Notes under the pieces: model-generated
Database searches by the model: none
What the model saw: only the letters and a program-made list of their open reading frames with translations
Told to the model about the DNA's origin: nothing
Position numbers and translations under genes: made by a program
DNA from: AWTP1-13 sp963797005
Lineage (GTDB): Bacteria > Pseudomonadota > Alphaproteobacteria > Rhizobiales > Hyphomicrobiaceae
DNA length: 64,000 bases
Assembly (NCBI GenBank): GCA_963797005.1
Contig: CAWCOF010000004.1
Location: 124,001 to 188,000 of the forward strand
Direction of reading: 5' to 3'
Shown here: positions 17,511-26,463 of the stretch, piece by piece
How the letters are laid out: each line of letters begins with the position of its first letter
Position numbering within the stretch: the first letter of the stretch is position 1

Positions 17511-17585
17511 AGTGTGATTTAGATCGAGAAGTCCGCTCCACCACCCAGCCGAACGCGATGTAGCGGACTTCTCGATCATCACACT
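17511..17585. repeat. Hairpin repeat family A, copy 3
   Basis: Arms AGTGTGAT (17511-17518), TTA, GATCGAGAAGTCCGCT (17522-17537) pair perfectly with AGCGGACTTCTCGATC (17562-17577) and ATCACACT (17578-17585). Relative to copies 1 and 2 the inner stem has different bases on both arms, yet pairing is kept. It lies 15 bases from copy 2. Confidence 0.85.
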
Positions 17586-17655
17586 CGCCCGAGCCTCGCC
17601 TGGAGCCTTCGTATAGCGGGTTGCCGTCGCCGCCGCAATTCGACGCGCGTTGCGC

Positions 17656-18072
17656 TCAGTCTTTTTTGGTCGCCCCGGCCGGGACGGTAGAAATGACGAC
17701 CATGGCCTGCGCCAGCGGAAAGTCGTCGGTCAGCGTGATGTCGATGCGCGCTTCGCTGCCCCCGGGGGTGATGCGCCTGAGCTGTTCGGCCGCACCACCC
17801 GTCAGGACCATGGTGGGGCGGCCCGAGCGCAGATTGACGACGCCCATGTCCCGCCAGTAGACGCCCTTCCTGAGCCCGGTGCCCAGCGCCTTGGCGCAGG
17901 CCTCCTTGGCCGCGAAGCGCTTGGCATAGGAGGCCGCGCGCGCCCGGCGGCGATCGGATTTCTGCCGCTCCGTGTCGGTGAAGACGCGGGCGAGGAAGCG
18001 CTCGCCGTAGCGCTCGATCGTCTTTTCGATGCGGCGGATGTCGATGAGGTCGTTGCCGACGCCCAGGATCAT
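17656..18072 (-). CDS. acpS: Holo-[acyl-carrier-protein] synthase
   Basis: AcpS transfers 4'-phosphopantetheine from CoA to apo-ACP, activating it for fatty acid synthesis. The 138-residue protein starts MILGVGNDLIDIRRIEKTI, which holds the metal-binding Asp. The second signature is KRFAAKEACAKALGTG, containing the catalytic Glu. Length is normal for the family. The ATG overlaps the TGA of pdxJ by 4 bases, so translation is probably coupled, as is usual for pdxJ-acpS. Confidence 0.95.
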   Translation of the reverse strand: MILGVGNDLIDIRRIEKTIERYGERFLARVFTDTERQKSDRRRARAASYAKRFAAKEACAKALGTGLRKGVYWRDMGVVNLRSGRPTMVLTGGAAEQLRRITPGGSEARIDITLTDDFPLAQAMVVISTVPAGATKKD

Positions 18073-18887
18073 GCGCGTCCTCGCGTCCGCCTCGGGGCGG
18101 TTGCGCGCCCGCGTGCCTCGTCCATGAGCACGCGCATGCGCTCGATCGCCGGCGTGAGCCCGCTGAAGATCGCCTCGCCGAGGAGGAAATGGCCGATGTT
18201 GAGCTCGACGATCTCCGGGATGCGCGCCACTGCGCCGACCGTGTTGAACGTGAGGCCATGGCCGGCGTGCACCTCGAGGCCCGCCGCAGCTGCCGCCTTC
18301 GCCGCGGCCTCGAGCCGGGCAAGCTCGCGCGCGAGGCCCGCGGCATCGTCCTGGAGCGCGCGCTCGCAGTAGGCACCCGTGTGCAGCTCGACCACCTGCG
18401 CGCCAAGCCTGTGGGCAGTCTCGATCGCCTTGGCATCGGGCTCGATGAACAGCGATACGCGGATGCCCGCTCCCTTCAGCGCCTCCACGTAGTGACGCAG
18501 GTGGTTCTCGCCGCGCACCACGTCCAGTCCGCCTTCGGTGGTTATCTCCTCCCGCTTCTCGGGGACGAGGCAGCAGGCGTGGGGGATGTGGCGCAGGGCG
18601 ATGCCGAGCATCTCCTCGGTCGCGGCCATCTCGAGATTGAGCGGGCGTGTCAGCTCGCTCTTGAGGCGGGCGATGTCGGTGTCGGAGATGTGGCGGCGGT
18701 CCTCGCGCAGGTGCGCGGTGATGCCGTCGGCGCCGGCGGCTATGGCCAGGTGGGCGGCGCGCAATGGATCGGGATGACGCCCGCCGCGCGCGTTGCGGAT
18801 GGTTGCAACGTGGTCGATGTTGACGCCGAGGCGCAGGTGCGCCGGGTCACGTTGTGCTCGGGTCGTCGCCACCTTGGGCACTCGCAA
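18069..18887 (-). CDS. pdxJ: Pyridoxine 5'-phosphate synthase
   Basis: PdxJ condenses 1-deoxyxylulose 5-phosphate with 3-amino-2-oxopropyl phosphate, the last ring-forming step of the DXP-dependent vitamin B6 route. The 272-residue TIM-barrel protein shows LRLGVNIDHVATIRNARGG near the start, DGITAHLREDRRHI, and the late EVHAGHGLTFNTVG and ELNIGHFLLGEAIF. The catalytic Glu and His residues are in these blocks. The N-terminal 12 residues before RDPAHLRLGV are not conserved, so a shorter start is possible. It is followed by acpS with a 4-base overlap. Confidence 0.95.
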   Translation of the reverse strand: MRVPKVATTRAQRDPAHLRLGVNIDHVATIRNARGGRHPDPLRAAHLAIAAGADGITAHLREDRRHISDTDIARLKSELTRPLNLEMAATEEMLGIALRHIPHACCLVPEKREEITTEGGLDVVRGENHLRHYVEALKGAGIRVSLFIEPDAKAIETAHRLGAQVVELHTGAYCERALQDDAAGLARELARLEAAAKAAAAAGLEVHAGHGLTFNTVGAVARIPEIVELNIGHFLLGEAIFSGLTPAIERMRVLMDEARGRATAPRRTRGRA

Positions 18888-18976
18888 GGAGCAGGAACGG
18901 TCGGCTCACCTTATAGGGGAGAGCCGCGGGCACATCCAGCGGCCGTGTGGCGTCCCCGGCATCCAGGGGGCCAGCC

Positions 18977-19600
18977 TTACGGCAAGCCGTTGCGCACGTG
19001 CCTCCGGTACGGCGGGCGCTCGCTCAGTTGCCCGTAGTAGCGTTCCACCGAAGGGTAGCTCGGCCGATCGAAATTCAAATGGAACCAGCGGTTGACGACG
19101 AGCCCGATGGGAATGTCCCCAATGGTAAACGCGGCGCCCGTCACGTAGGGGCCGACCTCGGACAGGTGGCGATCGAGCTGGCCGACCTCCTTGGTGATCT
19201 GGTGCCGGCCCTGCTCCACGAACCATGGGTTGTTCCACGGCGGCTCGTTGAGCACGCCGCCGAGGAACGCGCCGCGCAGCGAGATCGAGGTCTCGTAGTT
19301 GGCCCAATCCATCCACTGTTCGACCTGCGCCCGCCGCAACGGATCGCGCGGATAGATCTCGTCGGTCCCATGTTTGGTAGCGAGATAGCGCACGATGGTG
19401 TTGGATTCGCGCAGGATGTTGCCGTCCTCCACCACGGCGGGCACGAGGCCGATCGGGTTGACGCTCAGGAACGCGGGATCATCCGTGCGGCGATAGCCCC
19501 GGCCCCAGTCCTCGCGCTCGAAGGCGATGCCGAGCTCATCGCAAACCCACAAGACCTTGCGTACGTTGAACGAATTCGCTCTGCCGAGGATGCGAAGCAC
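18977..19600 (-). CDS. Glutathione S-transferase family protein
   Basis: This 207-residue protein has a thioredoxin-fold N-terminal domain (LRILGRANSFNVRKVLWVCD). The glutathione-binding loop NPIGLVPAVVEDG follows, and RESNTIVRYLA carries the conserved Glu-Ser pair. A helical C-terminal domain with FTIGDIPIGLVVNRW completes it. The start is a GTG at 19600 with GGAGG nine bases upstream. The physiological substrate is unknown. It interrupts the usual rsh-pdxJ neighbourhood, where many Rhizobiales carry other genes such as pyrE. Confidence 0.9.
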   Translation of the reverse strand: MLRILGRANSFNVRKVLWVCDELGIAFEREDWGRGYRRTDDPAFLSVNPIGLVPAVVEDGNILRESNTIVRYLATKHGTDEIYPRDPLRRAQVEQWMDWANYETSISLRGAFLGGVLNEPPWNNPWFVEQGRHQITKEVGQLDRHLSEVGPYVTGAAFTIGDIPIGLVVNRWFHLNFDRPSYPSVERYYGQLSERPPYRRHVRNGLP

Positions 19601-19707
19601 GGGATTCCTCCGGGTTGAGCGGCGGTGCTGTCGGCAATGTGCTGGCGGGGATCGCGTCTGGCAAGTGCATCAGCCGACGACCGCGCCAACTCACGCGCCC
19701 AGAGCAA

Positions 19708-19849
19708 GATCGTTTCTGATCGAAGCACTTGGCTTCGATCATGGAACGTGAATCTTGCTCTCAACATGTTGGATCGCGCAGGATTCACGCTTCGGCCGAA
19801 ACGTCGCGATCGAGGCAAGGCGATTCCATCCGAAGCGATCCTGCTCTAG
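19708..19849. repeat. Repeat family B, full copy (overlaps rsh stop codon)
   Basis: It has two parts. The first is a hairpin (CTGATCGAAGC...GCTTCGATCA) near 19715-19741. The second has GCAGGATTCACGCTTCGG near 19780 facing CCGAAGCGATCCTGCTCTAG at 19830-19849. The terminal CTAG contains the rsh stop. Other copies lie at 32136-32268, 50479-50553 and, as a half, at 53406-53441. No gene is seen in 19601-19845. Confidence 0.8.
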
Positions 19850-22089
19850 CCGAAGACACGCTCCACCCCGCTCACCACGGCCTTCCCTTTGAGGCTGCTG
19901 ATGATCTGCGTCAGGTGGTCGAGATCCCACACCTCGAGCTCGATCTGCATCTCCGTGAAGTCGGGGGCGCGGCGCACCATGCGCACGTTGTCGATGTTGC
20001 CGTCGACCTCGCCGATGGCTTGCGCGATCTGGGCCAGGCTGCCCGGCTCGTTGAGCGCCGTCACCACGATCTTGGCGGGGAAGCGCTCCGGATTGTCCGG
20101 GTCGATGTCCCAGGTCACGTCGATCCACTTCTCGTGCTCGAACTCCTTGAGCCTGGGGGAATGGATCTGGAAGATGCGGATGCCGCCGCCCGCGGACAGC
20201 ACGCCGACGATGCGGTCGCCGGGCACCGCGCCGCCTTCCTCGAACTGTACGGGCAGGTCGCTGCGCAGGCCGCGAATGGGCAGCATCTGCACCGGCCTGG
20301 CATCGGCGCTGTTGCTGCCGGGCCAGCGGAACTTGAGGCCGATCACCTTGGCCAGGTTGAACCAGCCTTCCTCGCCCTGGGTCCGCTCGCGCCGGTTGAG
20401 CTTGCGCGGCGCGGCGGTTTGCTCCTTGAGCTCGGCCTCGGGCACCACGGCGCGGATCACGTCCTTCACCGGAAGCTCGCCGCGGCCGACGGTGGCGTGC
20501 ACCTCCTCCAGCGACTTCTGTGACAGGCGGGAGAGGCCCTTCTTCAGCTCCTCGTCGGAGTACTCCTGGCCGACGCGGCGGAAGGCCGAGACCAGCAGGC
20601 GGCGGCCAAGCTCGGAATACTGCTTGCGCAGCGCGTCGCGGGCCGCCCGGCGGATCGAGGAGCGCGCCTTGCCGGTGACGGCGATGCGCTCCCAGGCGGC
20701 GGGCGGCGTCTGGCCTTTCGCCACCAGCACCTCCACCTCGTCGCCGTTCCTCAGCTGCGTGGTGAGCGGCATCTGCCGGCCGTTGACGACCGCCCCCACG
20801 CACCAGTTGCCGATGTCGGTGTGCACCGCATAGGCGAAGTCGATCGGGGTGGCGCCCTGCGGCAGCGCGATCAGGCGGCCCTTGGGCGTGAAGCAGAACA
20901 CCTGGTCCTGGAACAGCTCGAGCTTGGTGTGCTCCAGGAACTCCTCCGGGTTGTCGCCCTCGAGCAGCGTGTCGACCAGGCGGCGCAGCCAGAAGTAGGG
21001 GTTTTCCTTCACCGGCGCGCTGCCGTTCGCTCCGGCGGCACCGTCCGTTGGGTCGACATTGTCCTTGTAGAGGGAGTGCGCCGCGACGCCATACTCGGCG
21101 ATCTGGTGCATCATCTCGGTGCGGATCTGCAACTCGACGCGCTGGTGGCGCGGACCGACGATGGTGGTGTGCAGCGACTGGTAGTTGTTCTGTTTCGGCG
21201 TCGAGATGTAGTCCTTGAAGCGGCCGGGCACGGCGCGCCAGGCGGAGTGCACGATGCCGAGCGCGCGATAGCAGGCATCGAGGCTGTCGACGACGATGCG
21301 GAACCCGTAGATGTCGGAGAGCTGTTCCAGCGAGATCTGCCGGTTCTCCATCTTCCGCCAGATCGAGAAGGGCTTCTTCTCGCGGCCGTAGACCTCCGCC
21401 GTCAGCCCGGCCTCGGCAAGCTTGGACTTGAGGGCGGTGACGATCTCCTCCACCAGCCCGGTGTTCTTGCTGTGGATCTCGACCAGCTTGTCGAGAACGG
21501 CCTTGTGGGCGTCGGGAGATCCCCACTTGAAGGCCAGCGCCTCGAGCTCCTCGCGCATGGATTGCATGCCCATGCGTCCGGCGAGCGGGGCGTAGATCTC
21601 GAGCGTCTCCTCGGAAATGCGCCGGCGGCTCTCGGGCTGCATGTGCTCCAGCGTGCGCATGTTGTGCAGGCGGTCCGCCAGCTTGATCAGCAGCACGCGG
21701 ATGTCGCTCGAGATGGCGATCAGGAGCTTGCGGAAGTTCTCGGCCTGCTCGGCCTTCTTGGTGACCAGGTCGAGCTTCTTGATCTTGGTGAGGCCCTCGA
21801 CCAGCGCGCCGATCTCCTTGCCGAACATCTGGTCGATCTCGGCGCGGGTGACGTCGGTATCCTCGATCACGTCATGCAGGAGGGCCGCCACGATGGTGTC
21901 GTCATCGAGCTTGAACTCGGTGAGGATGGCGGCAACTTCCAGCGGGTGGGAGAAGTAGGGGTCGCCCGAGGCGCGCTTCTGGTTGCCGTGCGCCTTCATC
22001 GCATAGACGTAGGCGCGGTTGAGCAGCGCCTCGTTTGCGCTCGGGTCGTACTTCAGGACCCGGTCCACCAGCTCGTACTGGCGCATCAT
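19846..22089 (-). CDS. rsh: Bifunctional (p)ppGpp synthetase/hydrolase, RelA/SpoT homologue
   Basis: Rsh sets the level of the stringent-response alarmone. The 747-residue protein has the HD hydrolase domain with HPLEVAAIL and HDVIEDTD (residues about 45-80). The synthetase domain follows with FSIWRKMENRQISLEQLSDI, KDYISTPKQNNYQSLHTTIV and the G-loop region (residues about 250-350). Next are a TGS domain (VFCFTPKGRLIALPQGATPI) and a C-terminal ACT domain (ALNEPGSLAQIAQAIGEVDG). Because HDVIED and the synthetase residues are intact, both activities are likely. Start at the ATG 22089 (MMRQYELVDRV) rather than the longer open frame. It lies downstream of rpoZ as in other alphaproteobacteria. Confidence 0.95.
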   Translation of the reverse strand: MMRQYELVDRVLKYDPSANEALLNRAYVYAMKAHGNQKRASGDPYFSHPLEVAAILTEFKLDDDTIVAALLHDVIEDTDVTRAEIDQMFGKEIGALVEGLTKIKKLDLVTKKAEQAENFRKLLIAISSDIRVLLIKLADRLHNMRTLEHMQPESRRRISEETLEIYAPLAGRMGMQSMREELEALAFKWGSPDAHKAVLDKLVEIHSKNTGLVEEIVTALKSKLAEAGLTAEVYGREKKPFSIWRKMENRQISLEQLSDIYGFRIVVDSLDACYRALGIVHSAWRAVPGRFKDYISTPKQNNYQSLHTTIVGPRHQRVELQIRTEMMHQIAEYGVAAHSLYKDNVDPTDGAAGANGSAPVKENPYFWLRRLVDTLLEGDNPEEFLEHTKLELFQDQVFCFTPKGRLIALPQGATPIDFAYAVHTDIGNWCVGAVVNGRQMPLTTQLRNGDEVEVLVAKGQTPPAAWERIAVTGKARSSIRRAARDALRKQYSELGRRLLVSAFRRVGQEYSDEELKKGLSRLSQKSLEEVHATVGRGELPVKDVIRAVVPEAELKEQTAAPRKLNRRERTQGEEGWFNLAKVIGLKFRWPGSNSADARPVQMLPIRGLRSDLPVQFEEGGAVPGDRIVGVLSAGGGIRIFQIHSPRLKEFEHEKWIDVTWDIDPDNPERFPAKIVVTALNEPGSLAQIAQAIGEVDGNIDNVRMVRRAPDFTEMQIELEVWDLDHLTQIISSLKGKAVVSGVERVFG

Positions 22090-22207
22090 GGCACGCCTCG
22101 CGGGCTTCCGCTCGCGCGGATGATACGGCACTCCTGGGCAGCAGAGGCTCGCGCGAAGCTCAGCAAACGGCAATGCGGGGAGATCGTTTTCCCACCAGCT
22201 GCCGCTC

Positions 22208-22624
22208 TCAGCCGTTCCCGGATCCGCCGCCCCCGTTGGCGGACGGCTCGGTCGGCGTCAGGCTCTCCATGCCGCGCAGGAGCTGCTCTTCCGTGATGAC
22301 GTCGACCACGGTGTCGGTCGACTGATCGTCGCGGCCAAGGATCGGCCGGCGCTCGGCGGGGAGGCTCGGCGCCGCGCCGGCCTCGGGCTCGTCGACCTCC
22401 ACGTTCTTCTGGATCGAGTGGATGAGACCCTCTTTCAGGTCCTCCGGCGGGATGGTGTTGTCGGCGATCTCGCGCAGCGCCACGACCGGGTTCTTGTCGT
22501 TGTCGGGGTCGATTGTCACATGCGAGCCGTTGGCGATGGCTCGCGCGCGATGAGCCGCCAGGAGCACCAGCTCGAACCGGTTCGGCACCTTGTCGACGCA
22601 GTCCTCGACCGTCACGCGCGCCAT
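22208..22624 (-). CDS. rpoZ: RNA polymerase omega subunit
   Basis: Omega helps assembly and stability of RNA polymerase. The 138-residue product begins MARVTVEDCVDKVPNRFELV, the hallmark of the family, followed by AHRARAIANGSHVTID and KNPVVALREIADNTI. The acidic, low-complexity tail ending GGGGSGNG is typical of alphaproteobacterial omega. The ATG at 22624 is preferred over a longer frame because GGAAGG lies upstream. It is followed by rsh after 118 bases, the common rpoZ-rsh order, which links polymerase and ppGpp genes. Confidence 0.95.
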   Translation of the reverse strand: MARVTVEDCVDKVPNRFELVLLAAHRARAIANGSHVTIDPDNDKNPVVALREIADNTIPPEDLKEGLIHSIQKNVEVDEPEAGAAPSLPAERRPILGRDDQSTDTVVDVITEEQLLRGMESLTPTEPSANGGGGSGNG

Positions 22625-22640
22625 GCGAAGTTCCTTCCAA

Positions 22641-23264
22641 CTACCGATGGTGGGATTGCGAAAAAACCCCCGGCGCAGCATCGACCGGAGGCGCTACTCG
22701 CTCATTGAGCTTGTCGCATGCCGAGCGCTGAAAATCAAGGGTTTGGCGGACATCAGCCACTTCCCTGCGGGCAATCCGCGCCAGCAAGGCGCGCGCTCCC
22801 AGGCCCAGCACGGGGTGTCGCCAATCAGGAGCGACATCGCAGAGCGGCACCAGCACGAATGCGCGTCTATGCATCTCGGGATGCGGAAGAATGAGGTGTC
22901 CGGGTATGCGCCGCCGCGGCGGCCACCCGATGCGCTTGCCCCCGTACTGGAGGATGTCGATGTCCAGCGGCCGCGGCCCCCACCGGCGGCTGCTCGTGCG
23001 ACGCCCGGCCCGGCGTTCGATGCGTTTCAACAGCCGCAGCAGTTCAGCGGGGGGAGGCGGCGACGTGACCAGGACAACGGCGTTGAGATAGCGATCCTGG
23101 CGCCCGGGTCCGAGTGGCGCGGTCGAGAAGATCCGCGACACGCGCTCGACGTGCATGCCAAGTTGACGCAGTTCATCGACGGCGCGCAGCAAGATGTCGC
23201 GTGGTACACCCCATCGTCCCGATGCATTGGTGCCAAGGCCCAGAAGAACTCTCACCGTGCCCAT
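22641..23264 (-). CDS. folK: 2-amino-4-hydroxy-6-hydroxymethyldihydropteridine pyrophosphokinase
   Basis: FolK transfers pyrophosphate from ATP to the pterin in folate synthesis. The 207-residue protein shows LLGLGTNASGRWG at the start and SRIFSTAPLGPGRQDRYLNAV. The ATP/Mg signature RRWGPRPLDIDILQYGG contains the Asp pair, followed by LILPHPEMHRRAFVL. The last 40 residues after the conserved domain are not typical, and the coding frame runs through a terminator-like hairpin before its stop at 22641. It precedes rpoZ by 16 bases on the same strand. Confidence 0.92.
   Translation of the reverse strand: MGTVRVLLGLGTNASGRWGVPRDILLRAVDELRQLGMHVERVSRIFSTAPLGPGRQDRYLNAVVLVTSPPPPAELLRLLKRIERRAGRRTSSRRWGPRPLDIDILQYGGKRIGWPPRRRIPGHLILPHPEMHRRAFVLVPLCDVAPDWRHPVLGLGARALLARIARREVADVRQTLDFQRSACDKLNERVAPPVDAAPGVFSQSHHR
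22661..22691 (-). terminator. Rho-independent terminator inside the folK 3' end
   Basis: On the minus strand CCTCCGG and CCGGGGG can pair (one G-U) across an 11-base loop and are followed by six T. The stop codon of folK lies about 20 bases further on, so the hairpin is within the coding frame. It may separate folK from rpoZ-rsh. Confidence 0.6.
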
Positions 23265-23471
23265 CCAATCCTACGAAAGCACAGACATAAACTAAGCAAA
23301 GATCGTAAATGATGAAGTGAATGGCAGCTGTGCAAAACCGAGGGCTTGTCCCTTGGCAACGGACTTGAGAGACCTTACTTGAAAGACCTTAACTGAGGAT
23401 CCACGGTCAGGCCGGTCGGGTTGTCTGCGTATTTGCGGGCGGTCGACATTGACGTAACTAAGGGTTGCCCA

Positions 23472-24113
23472 ATGCATTTTTATCCGACGGAACGGATGGC
23501 GCTTTTCATTGACGGCGCCAACCTCTACGCGACTGCCAAAGCGCTCGGCTTCGACATCGACTACAAGCGCCTGCTGGCGCTGTTCCGCACCAAGGGTCTT
23601 CTGGTGCGCGCGCTGTACTACACGGCGTTGGCGGAGGATCAGGAGTATTCCTCGATCCGGCCCCTGGTCGATTGGTTGGACTACAATGGCTACACGATGG
23701 TGACCAAGCCGACCAAGGAGTTCACCGACGCGCTCGGCCGACGCAAGATCAAGGGCAACATGGACATCGAGCTCACCGTCGACGCCATGCGTCTCGTCGA
23801 GCAGCTCGACCACGTGATGCTGTTCACCGGCGACGGCGACTTCCGCGCCCTCGTGGCAGCCCTGCAGATGCGCGGGCGACGCGTGAGCGTGATCTCAACG
23901 CTGCAGACGCAGCCGCCCATGGTCGCCGACGAGCTGCGCCGGCAGGCCGATCAGTTCATCGATCTGGCCGACCTCGAGGACCAGATCTGCCGCGATCCCG
24001 CAACCCGCCCGGTGCGCGAGCCCGGTTCGCGTCCGATGCGCCGCACCGCCGCGCCGGTGGCCTCGACGACGATGCTCGACTATCCCGACGACGAGGAGGA
24101 AGGTCGCGGGTGA
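23472..24113 (+). CDS. NYN domain protein (LabA/DUF88-like, PIN-type nuclease fold)
   Basis: This 213-residue protein has the NYN/PIN-like motifs: MALFIDGANLYATAKALGF with the first acidic residue, then KGNMDIELTVDAMRL, and LFTGDGDFRALVAALQMRGRRV. The acidic residues together can bind metal. NYN proteins are predicted RNA-processing nucleases, and this branch is widespread in alphaproteobacteria as a conserved single-copy gene. The tail is short, basic-acidic and poorly ordered. Start at 23472 gives MHFYPTERMALFIDG. It is divergent from folK. Confidence 0.88.
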   Translation: MHFYPTERMALFIDGANLYATAKALGFDIDYKRLLALFRTKGLLVRALYYTALAEDQEYSSIRPLVDWLDYNGYTMVTKPTKEFTDALGRRKIKGNMDIELTVDAMRLVEQLDHVMLFTGDGDFRALVAALQMRGRRVSVISTLQTQPPMVADELRRQADQFIDLADLEDQICRDPATRPVREPGSRPMRRTAAPVASTTMLDYPDDEEEGRG

Positions 24114-24178
24114 CGACGCGGTCGCGGGCCCGCCAGTGATGACTGCCCGCAACTGACCTCAGCCGACAGAGGCAAGCC

Positions 24179-24826
24179 ATGGGTGGGGAAGCGGCCGAGG
24201 CTCCCCGCGATTGCGTGCTGTGCCCTCGCTTGGTCTCTTTCCGGACCGCCAACCGGGCGGCTGAGCCCACGTGGCACAACGGTGCCGTGGAGTCCTTCGG
24301 ATCGTCTGACGCCCGTTTGCTGATCGTCGGGCTGGCGCCCGGCCTCAAGGGGGCCAACCGGACGGGACGGCCGTTCACGGGCGATTTCGCCGGCGACCTG
24401 CTCTATCAAACCTTGCTCGCTTTCGGCTTTGCGCGGGGCCGCTACGGGGCAAGCCCGGACGACGGGCTCGAGCTTGTCGACTGCATGATCACCAATGCCG
24501 TGCGCTGCGTGCCGCCGGAGAACAAGCCGACGCCGGCGGAGATCGCCACCTGCCGCCGGTTTTTGACCGCGCGCATCGCCGCCATGCCGCGACTGATTGC
24601 GATCATGGCCCTCGGCCGCATCGCCCACGACAGCACGCTGACAGCGCTCGACGCGCGCAAGTCGTCTTTCCCGTTCGCGCATGGCGCGCGCCACGAGGTG
24701 CGGCCGGGCCTCGTGGTCTTCGATAGCTTTCATTGCTCCCGCTACAACACCAATACGGGCAAGCTGACGCCCGAGATGTTTCGCGCCGTGGTGCAGGCGA
24801 TCAGGCGCAAGCTCGACGCCGCTTAG
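24179..24826 (+). CDS. Uracil-DNA glycosylase, family 5 (UdgB-like)
   Basis: The 215-residue protein carries an early CVLCPR, part of the family-4/5 iron-sulphur cluster site. Motif A reads GLAPGLKGANRTGRPFTGD, and motif B reads FHCSRYNTNTGKLT. Motif A lacks the catalytic Asp/Asn of other families, and Asn in NTNTGKLT is typical of UdgB. The enzyme should excise uracil, and possibly hypoxanthine, from DNA. It lies 65 bases after the NYN gene and may be co-transcribed with it. Confidence 0.9.
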   Translation: MGGEAAEAPRDCVLCPRLVSFRTANRAAEPTWHNGAVESFGSSDARLLIVGLAPGLKGANRTGRPFTGDFAGDLLYQTLLAFGFARGRYGASPDDGLELVDCMITNAVRCVPPENKPTPAEIATCRRFLTARIAAMPRLIAIMALGRIAHDSTLTALDARKSSFPFAHGARHEVRPGLVVFDSFHCSRYNTNTGKLTPEMFRAVVQAIRRKLDAA

Positions 24827-24848
24827 ATCATCGAGCGGGGCACGCCGA

Positions 24849-25103
24849 CTACTTCCGCCGCCACAGAGAGCGGCTGGGCGGGCGGCACCATACGTTGCTC
24901 AGGTCTGACACAAGCCAGGACACGGAGAAGGCTGCGATGCCCGCAATGAGGAAGGTGATGCCGAGCCAGAGGGACCGGTCCTGAACCGCGGCGTCGGGCG
25001 CGTTCTCGCGCAGGACGACGGCGAAGGCGCCGATGACGGCAAATCCCAGACCGAGCGCCGATCCCGCGAGGCGCGTACCCAGACCGCTCGTGTAGATGCG
25101 CAT
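24849..25103 (-). CDS. Small two-helix membrane protein, unknown
   Basis: Starting at the ATG 25103 (MRIYTSGLGTRLAGSALGLG), the product is 84 residues. It has two hydrophobic segments (about 12-34 and 47-68) and a short basic tail. No family is recognised. It lies downstream of, and on the same strand as, the sugar dehydrogenase-like gene. Confidence 0.5.
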   Translation of the reverse strand: MRIYTSGLGTRLAGSALGLGFAVIGAFAVVLRENAPDAAVQDRSLWLGITFLIAGIAAFSVSWLVSDLSNVWCRPPSRSLWRRK

Positions 25104-25196
25104 GGTGGACGTCCTCGGCGGCCGCTGGTGGATAGGGCTGCATACTGCAGACCGGAGGCTCATTCCGCAAGCGGCCCGATCGGTGCGTATCGTGCC

Positions 25197-26331
25197 CTAC
25201 TTGGGCACGACGCGCAGGACGCGACCAGCCGAGTTGTCGGTCAGCAGCCAGAGCGCGCCGTCCGGCCCCATGCGCACGTCGCGGATGCGCTCGTCGAGCG
25301 CCGTCAGCAGCGCTTCCTCGCCCACGACCTTGTCGCCGTCGAGCACGAGGCGGTGCAGCGCTTGTCCCGCCAGCGCGCCGACGAACAGGTTGCCCTTCCA
25401 TTCGGGAAACACCTCGCCGGTGTAGAAGGCCGCCCCCGACGGGGCGATCGACGGGTCCCAATAGTAGATGGGCTGCTCCATGCCCTCCTTGCGCTGGCCG
25501 ATGCCGATCTTCGTGAAGTCGTAGTTGCGGCCATAGCTGATTACGGGCCAGCCGTAGTTCTTGCCGGCCTCGGGAATGTTGATCTCGTCGCCGCCGCGCG
25601 CGCCGTGCTCGATCGTCCACAGCTTGCCTGTGCCCGGATGGAGGGCGGCGCCTTGCATGTTGCGATGCCCGATCGACCAGATCTCGGGCCGCCAGCCGTC
25701 GCGCTTGGGATTGCCGGGGTAGGGGCTGCCGTCGGGCATGAGACGCACGAGCTTGCCCAGGTCGTTGGCCGGGTTCTGCGCCTCGTCGCGTGCGTAGTAG
25801 CGCTCGCCCATGGTCACGAACAGCGATCCGTCCGGCATGAAGACGATGCGCGAGCCGAAGTGGTTGCTGGACGCATACGACGGCTGCTGGCGAAAGATGA
25901 CCTGGACGCCGTCGAGACGCGCGCCGTCCTCGCCCATCACCAGCTTGGCGCGCGCTACGCTGGTGCCGTTCTTTCCGCCTCCGCGCGGCTCGGCATAAGA
26001 GAGATAAACGAGTGCCGAGGAGGCGAAATCGGGGCTGAGCGCCACATCGAGCAGCCCGCCCTGGCCGCGCGCCACGACCGGCGGGACGCCGCCGACGGGT
26101 GCCGACAGATGGCCGTCCTTGGCGATGATGCGCAAGCGGCCGGGGCGCTCCGTCACCAGCAGGCGGCCGTCGGGGAGGAACGCGAGGCCCCACGGATGCA
26201 CGAGACCCTTGGCGACCGTCTCGGCCCTGATCGGGCGTTTGGTTTCCTGTTTCGGCGCATTCGTGATTTCGGCCGAAGCGGCCTGCGGAAGGAGCAGGGC
26301 CGCAGCAACGGCGAGAGCAAGCGATGCGCAT
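25197..26331 (-). CDS. PQQ-dependent sugar dehydrogenase-like beta-propeller protein (frameshift in signal peptide)
   Basis: The mature part shows the soluble glucose dehydrogenase-like propeller: HPWGLAFLPDGRLLVTERPG, GQGGLLDVALSPDF, IGHRNMQGAALHPGTGKLW and EHGARGGDEINIPEAGKNYG. Members of this family (YliI/Asd type) are periplasmic aldose dehydrogenases using PQQ. The reading frame that encodes the mature protein has no start codon. The ATG at 26331, with GGAGG nine bases upstream, is in the neighbouring frame. Removing one A near 26325 joins them and yields the signal peptide MRSLALAVAAALLLPQAASA, for 377 residues in all. A single-base error is therefore likely. A small membrane-protein gene follows. 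Confidence 0.82.
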
Positions 26332-26463
26332 GGTGGGCCTCCAGGCTTGCTCCTGCTTTGATGGGGCGCGGGGAGCGGCGCTTCAAGTGGCGGTGCCGCT
26401 CACATTTGCGCAAACGGCCAAGTGCGGATTGTGCCGCAGCCGTCGCTGGCCATATAAGGGCGC

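Noticed and set aside
20821..22296. 491-residue open frame opposite rsh
   Set aside because: Antisense shadow of a well-conserved gene, low-complexity translation.
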